From assembly GCF_900099685.1 (NCBI RefSeq), contig NZ_FNDW01000002.1, forward strand, positions 310,001 to 374,000: 64,000 bases of DNA, read 5' to 3'. The position numbers and the translations under genes are program-made. Shown here in pieces: positions 1-7,772 of the stretch. Each line of letters opens with the position of its first letter. Positions within the stretch are counted from its first letter, which is position 1. The DNA comes from Chryseobacterium taeanense. GTDB lineage: Bacteria; Bacteroidota; Bacteroidia; Flavobacteriales; Weeksellaceae. The notes under the pieces were generated by a model, which had not been told where the DNA came from, searched no databases, and saw only the letters and a list, made by a program, of their open reading frames with translations.

Positions 1-651
1 TCCATCGGGATCCATTACGGAAGATTTCATCAGCTGATTGGCTGGGTAGGGTGCTGAAACTAAGATCTGGGAGTCGGTTCTTTTGTCTACCCAGCCAGTG
101 ATAATGTCGTATTTTTTTACTTCACCGGCGATGTTGGTATCATACCCCAGGTTAACGGGTTTCTGCGTCCATGCATTTCCTAAGGACACCACTTGTTTTA
201 CCCGGTAGGTATAGACATTGTCATAGATCTTTTCGGAGTAGATCCTTTCGGTTCCGTATGCTGCTGGAACTCCGTCAAAAGGAGCATCGTAAAAAGCTCC
301 GCCCGATGTCCCCGCCTGGGGTATCGGAAGGTAATCTTTCACCTGTTTCCCTACACTATTATATTCCACCGGGGTTACCATATCTCTTCCGAGAGGGGTA
401 GCTTTGATGGCTACGGACTGCACAGGCCTTCCCAGGCCGTCAAAATACTGCACTATTTCTGCCTTTTTCACACAGTCTGCATCCAGGCAGGTCTTGGTGT
501 AGATATAGTTCTTATCCGCACTTAAATTGGTCTGCGCGAAAGCAGCTACGGAAAAAAAAAGGCAGAAAAGTGAAAAATGAAGAGTGAAGAGTGAAAAATA
601 TTTTTGTCCTCTTTCTTTTTCATTTTTAGTTCTTAATTTGTCATTATCCAT
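1..651 (-). CDS. DUF6443-domain RHS-type secreted protein (3' end outside window)
   Basis: Partial gene: 217 codons are visible, without a stop, and it runs off the window start. The ATG at 651 gives a charged N-terminus, then a hydrophobic signal segment (LFTLHFSLFCLFFS) ending near AFAQ, then the motifs DADCVKKAEIVQYFDGLGRP and a following VEYNSVGKQ. These match the DUF6443 domain found at the N-terminus of Bacteroidota proteins that carry YD/RHS repeats further on. Such proteins are exported, and some carry C-terminal toxin tips; the C-terminus is not visible here. The start overlaps the end of the four-helix-bundle gene by 19 bp in another frame, suggesting translational coupling in one operon with the three genes upstream. 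The DNA of the signal peptide is a short direct repeat (AGAGTGA / AGTGAAAAAT) like other low-complexity inserts in this window. The family call is good; the toxin role is inference. Confidence 0.8.
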   Translation of the reverse strand, partial: MDNDKLRTKNEKERGQKYFSLFTLHFSLFCLFFSVAAFAQTNLSADKNYIYTKTCLDADCVKKAEIVQYFDGLGRPVQSVAIKATPLGRDMVTPVEYNSVGKQVKDYLPIPQAGTSGGAFYDAPFDGVPAAYGTERIYSEKIYDNVYTYRVKQVVSLGNAWTQKPVNLGYDTNIAGEVKKYDIITGWVDKRTDSQILVSAPYPANQLMKSSVMDPDG

Positions 652-1031
652 GTTTGTTTAGTTTTTTTTGAGGTTTTAATACTGTTCACAAGCATACTGA
701 TAAGATCATTGCTTTGATCCGAATGTGTTTTGAAGCTCGCCGCATCCGTATAACCCGTGCGGTGTAAAAGTTCCAGCCAATAATAAGACTCATTGCATTC
801 CTTCAACGCAATGTATAGTTTACTGATAAAATCACGTCTGCTTTGTGCAAATTCGGCTTCTCTTATCATGGCTTCCACGGCCATTCCGATTCGAAGAAGC
901 TGCTTAGACATGACAAATTTGTTATTAACCAATTTCTTATTCAGCTCAACAATATTTATTCTGAAAGTAAAGCTCTTCTCTTTAAGCACATTCTTATGCT
1001 CATTTTTCATTTTTAATTCTCCATCATTCAT
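633..1031 (-). CDS. four helix bundle protein (23S rRNA IVP / Avd-like family)
   Basis: A 132-residue, almost wholly helical protein with no signal peptide. The motif run SFTFRINIVELNKKLVNNK, then ...SKQLLRIGMAVEAMIREAEFAQSRRDFISKLYIALKECNESYYWLELL, is typical of the four-helix-bundle family first seen as proteins encoded in 23S rRNA intervening sequences and related to the Avd accessory protein of diversity-generating retroelements. Its biochemical role is generally unknown. Here it sits in a secreted-protein operon between two RHS-like genes, 5 bp after the upstream gene and overlapping the start of the downstream one. No reverse transcriptase or template repeat is seen nearby. A second in-frame ATG eight codons in (MKNEHKN) is an equally likely start. 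Confidence 0.8.
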   Translation of the reverse strand: MNDGELKMKNEHKNVLKEKSFTFRINIVELNKKLVNNKFVMSKQLLRIGMAVEAMIREAEFAQSRRDFISKLYIALKECNESYYWLELLHRTGYTDAASFKTHSDQSNDLISMLVNSIKTSKKTKQTWIMTN

Positions 1032-1036
1032 TCCTT

Positions 1037-3859
1037 CTAGTTTTTATAGTTGTATTTGTATTCCTGTAAAGTTTTTCCGGCTGCGTCTGTTATCTTAATC
1101 AGCCTGTTGGCAGTATCATATACATTTACCGTTCTTATTCCATTGGCTGAAATAGAATTGGTAACGCCAATCATCGGGTCATAGGTGGTTACTGTAATAG
1201 TATAATTCTGCAATGCCGGATCTTTTCTAAGGTTTTCCAAAGCAGTTAACAACTGAGTTTCCATTGCCGGATTATCATGATCTGCATTGGATGCTGCAAT
1301 AGCCCCGTTAACTGAAGCCAGTGACGAAACTTGAGCATACGATGCCCCCGAAATTACGGCAATCGGTTTTGTTTGATAATATCCCCAGATTGTTGTGGTG
1401 GGAATTCCATTCTTGGAAGTACTCTGTAGCAAATTTCCTTTAGAATCATAAATATCCAGTGTTGTAGCAGTAACAGGAGTCTGGGTCTGCATCCCGTACG
1501 AAATAACTGAGGTAGGATAAATATGAGATACATCATCGAATTTCGTTTCTACTTTTCCGACCAGTTTTCCGTTTCTTTTGGTTGTTGATTCCAAAAGAAC
1601 ATCTACCATATTGGCTGTTAAAAGTTTTTGATTTTCTTTATCTGAAGGATAAAGCAACGTTTTCTCGAAAACAGTTCCGTCTGCTGTTGTTTCTTTTGAA
1701 AAGGTCATATGTCCATAGGTATCGTCGAAATTACTTTCAGAACTTGTGACAAGCTTTTTAGATGTTCCGTTAATATAAGTTTCTGTTTTGGTAACCTGTT
1801 TAGAAATATTCATCTTTTTTACAGGATTTCCATTATAAGATAAATTTGGTAAAGGAACTTCTTTAAATACATAACTTATTTCAGATTTTTGCAAAAGTTG
1901 ATTATTAGAGCTATAGTCTTCTTTTCTTTGTAATAATCCTGATGAAATCAAGTAATTGCTCATATTTCTATCGTCTAAAAACGGAAAAGTAGAATTCCCT
2001 ATCGAAACTATATCAGTCGATGGTTTATAATAGTATTTAGAGTAGCTTCCATCAATCATATTGGTCACTTTAATATTGCTATAGCCAATAGGTTCATTTG
2101 GCCTTGGAGAGTAATCTGTATATAATATTTTTTCTGAATAATCCAAATTTTCACCACTCGATAATAAAGAATCGGTAAATGAATCGTAATTATATTGAGT
2201 ATAACTCACAGGAGTCGTAGAACCAGGATTGAAGTTTTTCATGCTTTTCAATCTCAATCCGTATCCATAATCATTCTTATCTCTTTTTTGTTGTTTGGTC
2301 GCATATATTTCTACGGTACCATACCCCTTTTTTAATCCTGTAAATTTAATATTAATGGTTCCTTGTGCTACAAATCTTTTGATGCCATTGGTGCATTCTT
2401 GCTCGTTGTTCAAGGGATTTAAAAACGGATTTCCTGACTGATTGTTGATCGTATATTTAATTTCGTTGGAGCTTCCCGGATTTCCCGGAGGTGCCGGATG
2501 GAGGGTATAGTTATATTTTACAAATAAATCACTCTGATATCCGGTCGGTAAATTAACTGTATATTGGCTGGAGATATTTGTATCAAAATTTAAGGTATAA
2601 ATTTTATCAAAATCATAATTGTCATAATAGCAATTGGCTCCTACGCAAGTCGCATAGGGATTGGATGGAACTGAATGAGACTCAAATTCGTATTCCGTTA
2701 CTCCTCCAGAAGGAAGAATGATTCTTTGTAATGCTCCGTTACTTACTGAGTTTCGGTCGGTATGAAAAGGAGTGCGTAATTCTCCTTCATCAATATTACA
2801 GGGTTCAAAATGACAAGGATATCCATAACCATCATTGTACATATTATTTTGAGAAATGTCTTCATTTTTATATTCAAATGAAAATTTCTGAATGGTTATA
2901 TTATATTTATCCTGGTTGATAAGTTCTTTTAGATTGCCTGTACGAGTAAATGCGTATTGATCAATAATCTGATTTTGTGTGTTTTTAAGAATCAGTTTAT
3001 TTAGCGTATACCAATCATTATTTCCCGAATTATTAAGATTTATAGGATTAGGATTACCGGCATATATGTACTCAATGCTACCAATACCGTTTACATGTAT
3101 TTTACCTATTTTTTGATTTTGTAGAACTCCATTTGGTTGGGTAATGTTCTGAGTTGTTGTAGTATATTCCACTGAAGCGACCACTTCATTTTTTACATTT
3201 AAAATTTTAGATAAATAAAATGCACTGTTTATAAATTTGGTATGCTGAGCTATTTGCACTGCACTGCTTCCCAAAGGATCATCTCCAATATAGATTTTAT
3301 TAATATTTATCTTATCAAATACATAGTGGTTTCCTTTTGTATCCACAATGGTAAATGATTTTACTTTACCTGGTTTTGTATCATCTTTGATAATGAAAAT
3401 TTTATCATTAGAAGGAGAGACATGAACGCCTAAAAGATCATGATGTACAGTATCCATTCCGATATAAAATTTCCCGCTTCCACCCGGATAACTATAGTAA
3501 TAAACATCCGAAAAGGCTTCTTCCGAACCTACTGTATAATAATCATTTTCGAATCTTGTTTTACTTCTGACAATACTTCCTATATTAGAAAGATTCCAAC
3601 CTTTTCCTATATCACTGATAAGGCTAAATGCAGAAGCACTTTCAGAAGTATAGCTTAAAGATATGATAATATTGACACCTGTTGTAGGAACTCCTACATT
3701 AAATAATGGAAAAGAAATGTTGGGAATTCCCTGAAACATATTAGCATCACCATTGGTAACGTAATCATATTTTGAAAGTCCTACTTTATCTTGTCCTGAA
3801 ATATTGATGCTTGCTACAAAAGCAGTCAATAATAAAGAGCTTACTATTACTTTTTTCAT
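1037..3859 (-). CDS. large secreted RHS/SpvB-like N-terminal protein
   Basis: 940 residues with a Sec signal peptide (MKKVIVSSLLLTAFVASINISGQ). The N-terminal part (GDANMFQGIPNISFPLFNVG, SLSYTSESAS, DIGKGWNLSNIGSIVRS) resembles the SpvB/TcdB-like start of RHS proteins: plain-sugar-like binding strands followed by a long beta-rich region. The C-terminus carries YD-type units (VTTYDPMIGVTNSISANGIR, then VYDTANRLIKITDAAGKTL, EYKYNY). It has no RHS core and no toxin tip, so it looks like the front half of an RHS system whose other half is the DUF6443 gene downstream. It starts 10 bp after the T9SS cargo gene and ends 5 bp before the four-helix-bundle gene: one transcript. It is probably exported or surface exposed; a function such as adhesion or toxin encapsulation is unproven. 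Confidence 0.75.
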   Translation of the reverse strand: MKKVIVSSLLLTAFVASINISGQDKVGLSKYDYVTNGDANMFQGIPNISFPLFNVGVPTTGVNIIISLSYTSESASAFSLISDIGKGWNLSNIGSIVRSKTRFENDYYTVGSEEAFSDVYYYSYPGGSGKFYIGMDTVHHDLLGVHVSPSNDKIFIIKDDTKPGKVKSFTIVDTKGNHYVFDKININKIYIGDDPLGSSAVQIAQHTKFINSAFYLSKILNVKNEVVASVEYTTTTQNITQPNGVLQNQKIGKIHVNGIGSIEYIYAGNPNPINLNNSGNNDWYTLNKLILKNTQNQIIDQYAFTRTGNLKELINQDKYNITIQKFSFEYKNEDISQNNMYNDGYGYPCHFEPCNIDEGELRTPFHTDRNSVSNGALQRIILPSGGVTEYEFESHSVPSNPYATCVGANCYYDNYDFDKIYTLNFDTNISSQYTVNLPTGYQSDLFVKYNYTLHPAPPGNPGSSNEIKYTINNQSGNPFLNPLNNEQECTNGIKRFVAQGTINIKFTGLKKGYGTVEIYATKQQKRDKNDYGYGLRLKSMKNFNPGSTTPVSYTQYNYDSFTDSLLSSGENLDYSEKILYTDYSPRPNEPIGYSNIKVTNMIDGSYSKYYYKPSTDIVSIGNSTFPFLDDRNMSNYLISSGLLQRKEDYSSNNQLLQKSEISYVFKEVPLPNLSYNGNPVKKMNISKQVTKTETYINGTSKKLVTSSESNFDDTYGHMTFSKETTADGTVFEKTLLYPSDKENQKLLTANMVDVLLESTTKRNGKLVGKVETKFDDVSHIYPTSVISYGMQTQTPVTATTLDIYDSKGNLLQSTSKNGIPTTTIWGYYQTKPIAVISGASYAQVSSLASVNGAIAASNADHDNPAMETQLLTALENLRKDPALQNYTITVTTYDPMIGVTNSISANGIRTVNVYDTANRLIKITDAAGKTLQEYKYNYKN

Positions 3860-3869
3860 TATTGTAATT

Positions 3870-5543
3870 TTATTTCTTAATTAATTTAGCACTCGCCGTT
3901 TTATTATCATTAGTTTTCACGCTCACCAGATACGCCCCCTGCACCAAAGCCTGCGTATTAATCTTCGTCACTTTATTCTTCGTTTTCACACTCTGCAGCT
4001 GCCTTCCACCCATATCATACATCGTAATTTCCGCCTCAAAAGGCTCCCCTCCCTTGGAGGGGTTGGGGGAGGATATCAACCCTAACTCCACATACGCATA
4101 ATCACTCACCGGGTTCGGATAAATCTTAATATCCTGTTTCTCAATTAGCTGATCAATCTGCTTATCGCCCAACTTCACAATCTTCCAGTTCTCTTTTCCC
4201 AGTTCCTCAGCACTCGTTCCCGCCAATACAATTGATCCGTCTCTGTTCAGCTTAATATCCGAAAGTCTCTCTTCTCTTTGTCTCTTGTCTCCAGCAACGT
4301 GTTTTCTCCACTGCTCATTACCGTTCTGATCCAGGTACAGCATCCAAAACGTCTCATCATCTGCTTCAATTCGTCCTTCCGCCTGCGTGTATCCTCCGAG
4401 CAAAATGCCTTTGGTCAGGTTGCCGGATCCCCCTCCTTTGGAGGGGTTAGGGGAGGATATCACACTCATCCCCATCAACACATCTCTGTTTTTAAAGTTG
4501 TAAGACTTCTGCCAGATCTCTTCGCCTCTTTCATCGATGGATATCAACCACAGATCCGTTCCTTCTTCGATGCCGACGGTTTTATTTCCTGATCTTTCCG
4601 ATCTTGATTCTCCACCGATTAAATAGCCTGTAGAAGTCAACGCCAGCGTTCTCAAATGATCGTCTCCTTTACCTCCGAAATTCTTTTCCCATTCCACCTT
4701 TCCGTCTTTATTCAGCTTGATGATCCAGTAATCACCCTCCCCGTAGTTGTTGGTGGTTTTTGGTTGATAGTTGATGGTTTTACCACTTCCGGCTTCCTGC
4801 TTCAAGCTTCCAGCCTTTACCTCAGAACTTCTCGAATATACGCCCAGTAACGCTCCGCCGTCTTTCGTCGGAATCATCTTTTCCACCTCATCCAAGCCTT
4901 TTCCTCCCAACACCAGTTGTGATAATTCCTTTCCGTTTTTATCCAGCCGGACTACCAGAACATCTTTCGATCCGTAACCTCTCGTTCCCTGAGCGGAGTC
5001 GAAGGGAAGAGAGCCGAAGGCAACATTCCCCGCCACAAAAAATCCCATATCCGTCGTCTGAATTACCGCTTTGGCTTCTTCATCCGAAGTGCTGCCAATC
5101 GTCTTTTGCCACAATTCATCCCCAAATTCATTGATTCTAATGAGCCAGATATCAGATCCTCCTTTGGAATCCTCCTTTTTATCCAAACCTTTTGCGCTGA
5201 ATGAGGTTCCGGCTAATAAAAACCCTCCTTCCTGCGTATTCACCGTAGCGGAGAGAAAATCATGATTCTGTCCCGAGAAATATTTTTCCCAAACCTCTTC
5301 ACCCTGCTGGTTTAACTTAATCAAATGATAGTCGTAGCCGTTATTTTGGTTGATGGTTGACGGTTGTTTGTTGTTGGACTGGATAGTGCTTCCGGTTATC
5401 AGATATTGTCCGTCGATGGTTGTGGTAATCTGGCTTAAAAAATCCTGCGTGGAAGATTTAATGTCTTTCTGCCAGATTACTTCCTGGGCAGAAACGCTCA
5501 GAATGGCGCATAATGCCAATGCGCTGGAATAGAGTCTTTTCAT
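3870..5543 (-). CDS. T9SS type A sorting domain protein with repeated beta-propeller-like units
   Basis: 557 residues: signal peptide (MKRLYSSALALCAILSVSAQ), then at least five units of the kind GDELWQKTIGSTSDEEAKAV / GKVEWEKNFGGKGDDHL...GYLIGGES, which suggest a blade-repeat fold. A type IX secretion C-terminal domain begins at IYPNPVSDYAYVEL and ends SAKLIKK. The protein is likely secreted or anchored to the cell surface by the T9SS. Residues about 53-67, 178-188, 238-266, 361-373 and 489-502 are translations of dispersed DNA repeats inserted in frame. Two of them read SSPNPSKGG, and the last interrupts the sorting domain itself. It is first gene of the minus-strand operon running to the window start; a possible -7 box (TATTTTCG on the minus strand) lies at 5580-5587. 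Confidence 0.9.
   Translation of the reverse strand: MKRLYSSALALCAILSVSAQEVIWQKDIKSSTQDFLSQITTTIDGQYLITGSTIQSNNKQPSTINQNNGYDYHLIKLNQQGEEVWEKYFSGQNHDFLSATVNTQEGGFLLAGTSFSAKGLDKKEDSKGGSDIWLIRINEFGDELWQKTIGSTSDEEAKAVIQTTDMGFFVAGNVAFGSLPFDSAQGTRGYGSKDVLVVRLDKNGKELSQLVLGGKGLDEVEKMIPTKDGGALLGVYSRSSEVKAGSLKQEAGSGKTINYQPKTTNNYGEGDYWIIKLNKDGKVEWEKNFGGKGDDHLRTLALTSTGYLIGGESRSERSGNKTVGIEEGTDLWLISIDERGEEIWQKSYNFKNRDVLMGMSVISSPNPSKGGGSGNLTKGILLGGYTQAEGRIEADDETFWMLYLDQNGNEQWRKHVAGDKRQREERLSDIKLNRDGSIVLAGTSAEELGKENWKIVKLGDKQIDQLIEKQDIKIYPNPVSDYAYVELGLISSPNPSKGGEPFEAEITMYDMGGRQLQSVKTKNKVTKINTQALVQGAYLVSVKTNDNKTASAKLIKK
4047..4078. repeat. palindromic dispersed repeat inside T9SS gene, copy A
   Basis: CCCCTCCCTTGGAGGGG core followed by TTGGGGGAGGATATC. 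It is nearly identical to the copy at 4429-4462, and the core recurs at 25179-25195. It is translated in frame on the minus strand as ISSPNPSKGG within the sorting domain of the T9SS cargo gene. Confidence 0.85.
4429..4462. repeat. palindromic dispersed repeat inside T9SS gene, copy B
   Basis: CCCCCTCCTTTGGAGGGG core followed by TTAGGGGAGGATATC, same orientation and same reading frame as copy A, again giving SSPNPSKGG. The two copies differ at only a few bases over about 32 bp. Confidence 0.85.
4747..4830. repeat. low-complexity dispersed repeat translated inside T9SS gene
   Basis: On the minus strand this reads as short iterations of GGAAGC-type units (AGCTTGAAGCAGGAAGC) followed by ACCATCAACTATCAACC-type units. 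A related ACCATCAACC iteration lies at 5345-5385 in the same gene, and a GAGGCTGGAAG fragment at 62462-62472. It encodes a Ser/Gly/Lys- then Asn/Thr/Gln-rich linker at about residues 238-266 that breaks one of the blade units. Confidence 0.6.
4987..5007. repeat. CTGAGCGGAGTCGAAG repeat inside T9SS gene
   Basis: CCCTGAGCGGAGTCGAAGGG, a short copy of the CTGAGCGGAGTCGAAG family scattered over 7586-8509, 15443-15544 and 29667-29698. It is translated in frame as LPFDSAQGTRG (about residues 178-188). Confidence 0.8.
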
Positions 5544-6124
5544 ACGTAGTGTTGAATGATTATTGTTGTAATTATTTTGGCGAAAATAGAAAGGTTTTAT
5601 CTTAAGAAAATAAGGAAAACCACATCTTTAAAAGATGTCTGTATTCATATTGAGGAATTGCCTGAAAAGGAATTATGGTCATGGTTTAATTTTTTTAAAT
5701 GTTCAGAGGTAAAGATCAGATTCAATCTTGGCAAAACTACTCCTCAAAGACGACAAACCGTGTCGTATAATTTTCAGAGATCCGTTTTTTTTCAAAATGA
5801 AACGTTTTTCTCTACATCTGCCGCGAAATTAGGAAAAAAAATCAAAAAACAATGATACATTGTTAAAAATTAATATTATCAAAAAAAACAGTAAAAAAAT
5901 GATCGTGAATAATATTTCCAATATAAAACATTACGGTTATTTTTATTATGAATACAAGGATTTTTAACGAAAATAAATCTGGCATAAAAAGGAACAGGTT
6001 AAATTTAAAAAACGCATTTTTTTTCTGTCATTCCATCCATAACGAGCATCAGATAATAAAAATATCTCCCGTACGTTTGAGTTAAAAAAAGACAAAATTT
6101 ATTTTATAACCAACTAAGCGCAAT
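5544..6124. other. intergenic region, divergent promoters
   Basis: About 580 bp of very AT-rich DNA between the minus-strand T9SS operon and the plus-strand HTH gene. It holds a likely minus-strand -7 box at 5580-5587, a 7-bp inverted repeat AACAATG-ATA-CATTGTT at 5848-5864, and a plus-strand TACGTTTG at 6072-6079 suited to the HTH gene. A 99-codon open frame at 5556-5855 has no recognisable family and is not called. Confidence 0.5.
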
Positions 6125-6400
6125 ATGAAAAAAAAATCAAACGCTCCGATGAACGAGGAGCAGCTCCTGAGGGCTATTTTCGACATTTTCTCAGAAATCC
6201 TGTTTCACCTTCAGAAATCCGGCACCCATGAATCGCCGTACTACGACAATGCGGATCTCAAAAGAATACTGAACATCAGTGACAGCACGTTGCTGCGAAT
6301 CAGGCGATCAGAGGAAATTCCGCATATCAGGATCGGACGGAAGATATTTTATCCCAAATGGGTTATTGATGCTCAATTCAGAAATGCTTTCAGAAAATGA
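6125..6400 (+). CDS. small helix-turn-helix DNA-binding protein
   Basis: 91 residues. The C-terminal half (YDNADLKRILNISDSTLLRI, then RRSEEIPHIRIGRKIFYP) is the helix-turn-helix/wing arrangement of the excisionase/MerR-like 'helix-turn-helix domain-containing' proteins common in Bacteroidota, often found in accessory regions. The N-terminus is a short helical stretch (MNEEQLLRAIFDIFSEILFHLQ) that may dimerise. The start ATG lies 46 nt after a TACGTTTG promoter box. The stop codon lies inside a hairpin terminator whose sequence is duplicated 220 bp downstream. It may regulate the DUF6266 gene or bind the phased array in between; this is inference from position only. Confidence 0.8.
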   Translation: MKKKSNAPMNEEQLLRAIFDIFSEILFHLQKSGTHESPYYDNADLKRILNISDSTLLRIRRSEEIPHIRIGRKIFYPKWVIDAQFRNAFRK

Positions 6401-6412
6401 AAGCATTTTTTT
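6382..6412 (+). terminator. rho-independent terminator overlapping the HTH stop codon
   Basis: AATGCTTTC-AGAAAAT-GAAAGCATT followed by a T run. The stem contains the last codons and the stop of the HTH gene. Confidence 0.8.
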
Positions 6413-6602
6413 ATATCTTTCAACAATAAGTCTTTGAACTTTTTACATAACCGCAAACAGAAGGTTCGGCGTAGTCAATTTCAGTTAATTAAACTCTGCT
6501 TTAATTAAGAAATCAATACATTTATTTTTATTAAGTATCTTAAGTTTAGATGCTTAATTTCTTAATGTTAGAAATAAATTGCACACTTAAACAGGTTCTA
6601 AG

Positions 6603-6631
6603 AATGCTTTCAGAAAATGAAAGCATTTTTT
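6603..6631 (+). repeat. duplicate of the HTH-gene 3' end/terminator
   Basis: 29 bp identical to 6383-6411 (AATGCTTTCAGAAAATGAAA, then GCATTTTTT). It lies 220 bp away as a direct repeat with no gene before it. It could be a remnant of a tandem duplication or an integration (att-like) scar; the 190 bp between the copies contain no gene. Confidence 0.8.
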
Positions 6632-6660
6632 ATGCCTGTTAGCGAAATTCTAAAAAAATA

Positions 6661-6828
6661 TCCGTCAAAACCCGTCATTTTTTCCCAGAATCCTTCGAGC
6701 GTTCTTCGGAAGCTCTTCAGAAAAAGTACCGTTTTTCCGAAGCCGACCCGAAGGTGATCCGAAGAAGACCCGAAGAAAGTACCCCGGAATCCCGTCAAAT
6801 CCCGTCAAAACGCGTCAAATCACGTCAC
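6661..6828. repeat. helically phased short-motif array
   Basis: Regularly spaced hexamers. CCGTCA occurs at 6662 and 6672 (10 bp). CTTCG/CTTCA occurs at 6693, 6704 and 6715 (11 bp). CCGAAG occurs at 6737, 6748, 6759 and 6770 (exactly 11 bp). (C/G/A)CGTCA occurs at 6792, 6802, 6812 and 6822 (exactly 10 bp). The CTTCG and CGAAG blocks face each other as an inverted arrangement. Periods of 10 and 11 rule out coding and suggest protein binding on one face of the helix, or a structured RNA. The array lies just upstream of the DUF6266 promoter. Confidence 0.75.
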
Positions 6829-6843
6829 AGTTTTCACAGGTGC

Positions 6844-6873
6844 TTGAAAATGGAAAATTCCGTTCTATCTTCG
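6844..6873 (+). promoter_or_regulatory. promoter of DUF6266 gene
   Basis: TTG at 6844-6846, 19-bp spacer, then TATCTTCG at 6866-6873: a close match to the Bacteroidota -33/-7 arrangement (TTG-N19-TAnnTTTG). The start codon follows 27 bp later. Confidence 0.65.
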
Positions 6874-6900
6874 TTTTGTTAATTTTAAAAATGCAAAGAA

Positions 6901-7542
6901 ATGGCAAGAATAACCAAAGGAATCTTGGGAGGATTTTCAGGAAAAGTAGGAACAATCGTAGGGGCCAACTGGCGCGGACAGGACATCATCAGGAGCATTC
7001 CTAAACCAAGCAACAGGCCGCCGAGTGAGAAGCAGCAGCTTCAGCAGGAGAAATTTAAAACAGTCATCGCCTTTCTCCAGCCGCTCAAAAGTATTCAGAC
7101 GAAGTATTTCGGATCGGGGAGCGGTTCAAAATCCAGGGTGAATATGGCGGTATCCTACACCATTAGTGAGGCGATACAGATGACAGGCGATGTTCCCGAA
7201 TTGATGTACAATAAGGTGTTGATTACCAAAGGAGATCTTACCGGTTTTCAGAATGTGGCAGCAGTTCCGCAAACGGGAAATATCATCCGGCTGAGCTGGG
7301 AGAATAATTCCACGCAGGGGAACGCTTCCGAAACCGACCAGGTCAATGTGATCTGCTATTGCGAAGAGCTTGACCGCTTTGAAATCTTCGAATCCGTAGC
7401 GATCCGCGCCGATCTGACGAAAGATGTAATACTTCCCGCAGCGTACATGGGAAAAGAGGTTCAGGTCTGGAGCTACCTTCATAATGAAAAGGGAACCTCA
7501 GCCTCCAACAGCGCCCACCTCGGTACCCACACCATGATTTGA
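6901..7542 (+). CDS. DUF6266 family protein
   Basis: 213 residues. The N-terminus MARITKGILGGFSGKVGTIV followed by GANWRGQDIIRS is the hallmark of DUF6266 proteins of Bacteroidota. No signal peptide or membrane segment is seen. The rest is predicted beta-rich, with a C-terminal Ig-like tail (TDQVNVICYCEELDRFEIFE ... VQVWSYLHNEKGTSASNSAH). The function is unknown. The gene is clearly richer in GC than the hsd genes nearby. It stands alone, with its own promoter at 6844-6873 and a strong terminator at 7551-7580, in the repeat-rich accessory patch. Confidence 0.85.
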   Translation: MARITKGILGGFSGKVGTIVGANWRGQDIIRSIPKPSNRPPSEKQQLQQEKFKTVIAFLQPLKSIQTKYFGSGSGSKSRVNMAVSYTISEAIQMTGDVPELMYNKVLITKGDLTGFQNVAAVPQTGNIIRLSWENNSTQGNASETDQVNVICYCEELDRFEIFESVAIRADLTKDVILPAAYMGKEVQVWSYLHNEKGTSASNSAHLGTHTMI

Positions 7543-7550
7543 TGTTATGT

Positions 7551-7580
7551 AATCTCCACCATATCGGTGGAGATTTTTTG
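7551..7580 (+). terminator. terminator of DUF6266 gene
   Basis: AATCTCCACC-ATATC-GGTGGAGATT followed by TTTTT: a 10-bp perfect stem. Confidence 0.9.
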
Positions 7581-7585
7581 TAACC

Positions 7586-7630
7586 GGTGGCTTCGACTCC
7601 GCTCAGCCACCAAGCGACTCTGTTTAGCCA
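7586..7630. repeat. CTGAGCGGAGTCGAAG-family dispersed repeat
   Basis: GGCTTCGACTCCGCTCAGCC flanked by GGT/ACC, then AAGCGACTCTGTTTAGCC. The same longer unit recurs at 8306-8350. The core is an imperfect palindrome (GGTGGC...GCCACC). Confidence 0.85.
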
Positions 7631-7772
7631 ACATTGACCGGAGGTCTTCAACTTCCTCCGTTAAGGCAACCTCAAAAGTCCGGTGATAAAATAGTAAGTA
7701 AAATCTCCTCTTCCAGAGGAATGACAAATTCTTTGAATTTTTAGCGGGGTGATTTAAACAAGATTCCGACAG

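Noticed and set aside
633..1031. Diversity-generating retroelement suggested by the Avd-like protein
   Set aside because: No reverse transcriptase and no template/variable repeat pair is visible in the window.
5556..5855. 99-codon open frame upstream of the HTH gene
   Set aside because: No family resemblance, starts 13 bp from the divergent T9SS gene inside its promoter, and lies in AT-rich low-complexity DNA.
6661..6828. Plasmid-type iterons with a replication origin
   Set aside because: Repeats are only 5-6 bp, no Rep gene is near, and the flanks are chromosomal-type genes.
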